Shown piece by piece: positions 60,063 to 64,000 of a stretch of DNA of 64,000 nt. A model generated the notes under the pieces. The model was not told the origin of the DNA. It worked only from the letters and a program-made list of their open reading frames with translations, and did no database searches. Source of the stretch: Piper betle (Eukaryota; Streptophyta; Magnoliopsida; Piperales; Piperaceae); NCBI GenBank assembly GCA_033002965.1, contig JAURVB010014474.1, positions 62,001 to 126,000 on the forward strand, given 5' to 3'. The position numbers and the translations under genes were made by a program. Every line of letters starts with the position of its first letter. Within the stretch, counting starts at the first letter, position 1.

Positions 60063-61294
60063 GTAGGAACTAACCAGCATTAAAGTTTGTATTTCAGAAC
60101 TGTAGTAAAGTGTACATTGTTGAAATATGCATCATGATAGACACTGTTAAACTGCAAAATATTCATGCAGTTTCTAGATCATCACTTCATCTCATTAGGG
60201 TTTTCATCTATTTATTTCGCAAAGGGGAATGCAGTCAGGAAACGTATTTCTGATTGCTTTGTATTAGAGATCGAGTACTGCCTTGGAAATGGGTCTCCGT
60301 TTTCTCCAAGATGTTTATAAAATTTGACCTTGGTGGAAAGACTGCCTCGGGCAGTAGTAAATGCTATCACCTGACATACATATCATCTTGATCATGAAAT
60401 TGCCATCTCACACGTGTGCCTAAAAGATTGGCCTAATACATGGCTCTCAATCAATTTATTCAAGGGTGGACATAGTATGACCTTAATCATAGAAAGATTT
60501 ATTCTCATTTACGCCATTTTTAAAAATTATATGAAAGCATGAGTATAACACCAGGTGGAGAACTGTAATTTCTGAGGGAGCATGTGACCATAAATATGTG
60601 ATGTTTACATTCCTCTCGGAGTATTTTTCTTCTTGATCTCGCTTTTTCTTTATTTAAAAAGACCTTGTTGGCAAGTAATATATCTCGTATTGATTTAACA
60701 AGAGTTCAATGTCGATTATTATAATCCGATTTGTAAATGTTCCAACCATATTATCTGTCAAAAAATTTATTCGCAAATTTTTTGCTGGTGTTCAACTTGG
60801 AACCAAAATTTATTGACCAGTTGGTTTATTTCTCTATTATTGTTTCCCTAACTTTTGGCAGAGAGTTGAGGCAGCCGTTGTTAAATTATCCATCTCAACT
60901 GTTAGCAGCTCTATGGAATTAATGTACTGCGCCGCATCCATAATGACTCTTCAAAATAAATGTACCCCTCAAATGGGTCAATTTGGGTCGTCTTGCGTCT
61001 TTTGCTTTTTGAGTCGTCCATTTCGTAACATGCAATTCTTGACGTCGATGGTGATCGCTATTTCTTTTGATGACTGTTAACGCTTGTATGCTTGCCGACT
61101 TATCTTTGAACATGAGCAGTGTAAACGGCCATTTCTATGATTATTTTTTAGCTGTAATGACCGTGAGAAGCCAATCTTCGGAAACTCAATGTGTATCCGG
61201 ATTGGTGACAGTAAAAATTAGCATTGTTATGAATTTTGTTTGAGGAAGAGGTTATAATATATACGAGGTAATGATAATGGATTTTCTGTATGAC
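60063..61294. other. Intergenic, no gene seen
   Basis: AT-rich sequence downstream of the WD40 locus. Short open frames occur on both strands without family similarity, splice context or compositional support. Confidence 0.5.
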
Positions 61295-61550
61295 TAGGGT
61301 TGCTAATTGAGTAGCTCGTGAGTTCTGTTCGACTTTATAATTGAGTTTGTTTCGAATTCATTAAAATTAAACAGTTTAAGTGTATTTGAGCTCGAATTGA
61401 ATTCGAACAAAAAAAAAGTTTGAATCGATTTTAGGCATATATATTCAAAATTCGTTCTATCTCGAGTCAAATTCGAACGAATTTCAAATTATTTGAGTCG
61501 AGTCCGAACATAAACTTAATTCGGCTCGTTTGCTCAGTTTAGCAGCCCTA
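61295..61550. mobile_element. MITE-like element, 256 bp, TIR TAGGGYTGCTAA
   Basis: It begins TAGGGTTGCTAA and ends with the reverse complement of TAGGGCTGCTAA. The interior is rich in 'gagctcgaattgaattcga'-type repeats. Flanks TCTGTATGAC (left) and TCTGTGAC (right) look like an 8-bp target-site duplication with two extra bases on the left, which fits an hAT-type origin. A degenerate inverted relative lies at about 18655-18905. Confidence 0.6.
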
Positions 61551-61989
61551 TCTGTGACACTCGGATAGGAATCAACACTATGCTTAATGCATGCAACTTA
61601 GAACAATACGTATAACCAAAAAACCCGGCAGAATTTCACTTGGATCATTGGGTGAATTGTCTTGGACGATTTATTTAAAATTTATTTTGCTCAATTTGTA
61701 TGGTCTAAATCCTATTTTAAATTAAGAACACAGAAGTCCGACGTCTATGGCGGTAAGGAATGAAACTTAGGAACGCCACCTTATGACACCTTATGTGGAA
61801 TCCATTATACAAACTATGTAAACGGATTGGTCATTGGATAATCAGTTCTTTGCAAGAAGCCATGCAAGGAGGGACAACCCGTTCCTCTCTTTGAGAGGTG
61901 GAAGACACGGCCCCTACACCGATGGCTTCTCCCCTTCCATACTCTCCTTCCTCTCCTTCATGTGTGAGGCCGTCGTACTTCCTTTTTAT
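61551..61989. other. Intergenic
   Basis: No gene. Open frames on both strands near 61831-62040 overlap the boundary of the repeat element that follows and have no recognisable similarity. Confidence 0.45.
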
Positions 61990-63177
61990 TGGGCCCCCAA
62001 AAAGACTTATAATATGTGTCATGGGTATCTCTTAATCTAAAAACTAGTTCATTGAATAAAACTTTATCATTTGCCAATATACAAGTTATTGATCACCTCC
62101 AAACCTGATGTGGGATAAACCAAATAATTCTTCCCCCTCACACATCAGATTATTCGAATCATCACTCTCTTATATATGCTAGGTTCATATGTTATAGTAA
62201 AGTTCAAAAAGACTCCAATTCAAGCTGATCCAATCTTACCGTAAAGCCCCTCACTCATCAAGTCACCCAAATCATCTCCACATCACACATATGGGAAGTA
62301 ACATGTTACAACTATCCGAATCATCTCCCCCTCACACATGCTAGGTCTACATGTTATAGTAAAGTTTCACAGGACTCCAATTGAAGTTGTTCCAATTTTA
62401 CCGTGAGGCCCTTCACTCATCAAGCCACCCAAATCATCTCCACCTCACACATTAACCATCTCCACCTCATACATACGGGAGGTGACATGTTACCATGAGG
62501 TAAACCGAGGCAACAACAACACCAAAACCAAGTTTCATGACTCCAATTCAAGCTGATCCAATTTTATCGTGAGGCCCCTCACTCATCAAGCCACCCAAAT
62601 CATCTCTGCCTCACATATGAGGCAAACTGAGACAGCGACAACACCAAAACCAAGTTTTAGGAGATTCCAATTCAAGCTGATCTAATCTTACCGTGAGGCC
62701 CCTTACTCATCAAGCCACCCAAATCATCTTCACCTCACATATGCGCAATCTTACCGTGAGGCCCCTCACTCATCAAATCACCTAAATCATCTCCACTTCA
62801 CACATGCAAGAGGTCACATGTTACAGTGAGGTTACAGGAGATTTAGATTAGCTGACTTACCACGTGACAAACCTGTCAAACTGAGGCAACGACAACACCA
62901 AAACCAACCTGACTCTGATGCCACTGTGAACCTCTTGGACCCCTAAAAGGGACTTTTAATATGTGCCACAGGCCTCAATAGACTCTACTTTGGATTAGCT
63001 GACTTACTATGATATCACTGATGAACCCCTTAAAAAAGACTTGCAATAGATGTCATAGAACTTTTGATCCAAAAATTAGCTCAAGAAATAAGACTTTTCC
63101 ATTAGCTTATATACAAGTCACCGATCACCTCCAAACCTGACGTGGGATAAACCAAACACCCTCCCTGTGGAGGATGC
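61990..63177 (-). mobile_element. TRIM/LTR-type element in minus orientation with internal repeats
   Basis: Related flanking segments lie at about 61990-62115 and about 62932-63177. They share 'aaaaagactt', 'tatacaagt', 'atcacctccaaacctga' and 'gtgggataaaccaaa'. Immediately inside the right one, 'tgactctgatgcca' (about 62917-62930) is the reverse complement of a tRNA-Met type primer-binding site, so the element reads on the minus strand. The interior has no coding sequence and carries five copies of a 42-bp motif, listed separately. Confidence 0.6.
62247..62805 (+). repeat. Five degenerate copies of a 42-bp motif
   Basis: Copies of 'ctcactcatcaagccaccca' + 'aatcatctccacctcacaca' begin at about 62247, 62409, 62575, 62700 and 62762. 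Spacing is about 162, 166, 125 and 62 bp, so this is not a simple tandem array. Each copy but the last sits in a larger unit with 'tccaattcaagctgatccaa' and 'ttaccgtgaggcccct'. Confidence 0.75.
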
Positions 63178-63766
63178 AGCCAGCCAAGAGGGCATGCAAG
63201 ACAATCAGTGCTAGCCTTCTAGTCCGCTTCTAGGTCTGCCCAACCCATCCCGGACGAGGTTAATGTGTACCTAGACTCAATTTATTTGTTAAGTACAATA
63301 ATGTCTATCTAAGTTTTGGTTGGAATTAATTTATCTTTTCTCTATGCTAGAGTTTTTGTTAGGTCATTTTTTAAAATCTTAAGATGATCTAACGAAATTA
63401 GAAAAAACTGATTAAATAAGGGATTTGTGATGGTGATAGGCGTTTGAGGGCAAAATTCAAGTTTTATTGAGGTTGTAAGGCTCACTTTGTGGATAATTAT
63501 GCCAAGTTGGTGTGATTGTCAGAATTATTGAAATGGGAATAAGAGAAAAAAGATAAAACATTTTTTCCAACATAAACATTAAAAAAAATGATGAAACATT
63601 GGTAAAACTAAATTTCCTATGCTTATGATAATTCTCCCCTTGCTCTAATATAAAATCTATTATATTTATTTAATAACAGGGTTTTTTATGCCAAGTGGAT
63701 ATTATGCCAAGTCTATAGTTTAATATATCGTCATGTGTTCTTACTATTTAATAGAAAAGTCTATAT
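63178..63766. other. Intergenic, AT-rich
   Basis: I see no gene or element that I can support here. Confidence 0.45.
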
Positions 63767-64000
63767 ATTATAGGAAAACTAAGAAACTTAAAACTATGAA
63801 ATTTAGGCGTTCCAATATAATATGAAAACCGAATATTATAGGAAAATAAGAAAACTAAAAAACTAAAATTAAGAAAATTAGGTATTCTAATAAAATAGGT
63901 AGCCTAATATTATACAAAAACTAGGAAAACTAAAACTAAGAAAATTAGGTATTCTTAAAAAATATGAAAGCCTAATATTATAGGAAAAATTAGAAAAATT
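63767..64000 (+). repeat. Minisatellite, unit about 66-77 bp, cut by window end
   Basis: Units begin 'tattataggaaaa' or close variants at about 63767, 63834, 63911 and 63977, each followed by 'actaagaaa', 'gaaatttaggcgttc'/'gaaaattaggtattct' and 'taataaaataggtagccta'-like text. Period is 67, 77 and 66 bp. The array continues past the end of the window. Confidence 0.75.

Noticed and set aside
61831..62040. Overlapping ORFs on both strands
   Set aside because: They span the edge of a repeat element, have opposite-strand overlap and no similarity.
62247..62805. CRISPR-like regularly spaced repeats
   Set aside because: The repeats are degenerate, spacing is uneven (62-166 bp) and the context is a plant retroelement. 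CRISPR arrays do not occur in plant nuclear DNA.

Overview
This is nuclear DNA from a flowering plant, most likely a eudicot. It is AT-rich and repeat-dense, its genes have GT-AG introns, and it carries plant-specific genes and Ty1/copia, LTR-type, TRIM-like and hAT-like elements. I saw no bacterial operon, phage, CRISPR array, rRNA or tRNA gene. The species cannot be named from the window.

Three loci look like working genes. They are a phenylcoumaran benzylic ether reductase (PCBER/isoflavone reductase-like) gene on the minus strand at 15238-16571, a complete 8-exon phytochelatin synthase at 43321-47143 with its Cys56/His162/Asp180 triad, and a 2-exon ankyrin-repeat protein of the ANKRD13/GPCR-chaperone type at 50979-53847. 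A fourth locus, a WD40/transducin-like gene at 55327-60062, is recognisable but split by many frame changes. Many of these are single-base changes in homopolymer runs, so it is either a pseudogene or a gene damaged by sequence error.

Layout. 1-2558 is a second copy of the phytochelatin synthase promoter, exon 1 and intron 4, with everything between exon 1 and intron 4 deleted. It is fused to a decayed COP1-interacting-protein-7-like fragment (2559-4795). 4800-30245 is a complex of direct and inverted duplications built from three modules: the CIP7 3' flank plus a copia remnant, PCBER gene pieces, and the PCBER upstream region. It holds one intact PCBER gene, one copy frameshifted in its last exon, and four broken fragments. 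A 2.3-2.5 kb inverted repeat with a 73-bp spacer lies at 21337-26320. 30246-32918 is largely empty. 32919-41290 is nested transposons: a 2.7-kb solo LTR (TSD AATAG), then a TRIM-like multimer (TSD TTTGA) that contains a second solo LTR (TSD TGGTA), which in turn contains an hAT-like element (TSD ATAACACA). 41291-53847 holds the phytochelatin synthase and ankyrin genes. 60063-64000 has a small MITE-like element, a TRIM-like element in minus orientation with internal repeats, and a minisatellite that runs off the end.

The genes share no evident pathway. Phytochelatin synthase makes heavy-metal-chelating peptides, PCBER reduces lignan/neolignan-type phenylpropanoid dimers, and the ankyrin protein is probably an ER or endosomal chaperone or adaptor. 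I do not see a clearly undescribed biological system. The strongest unusual signals are the inverted-duplication architecture around the PCBER genes (possible antisense or hairpin RNA), the three-level nested insertion with target-site duplications at every level, and an hAT-like element that appears to have captured LTR sequence.
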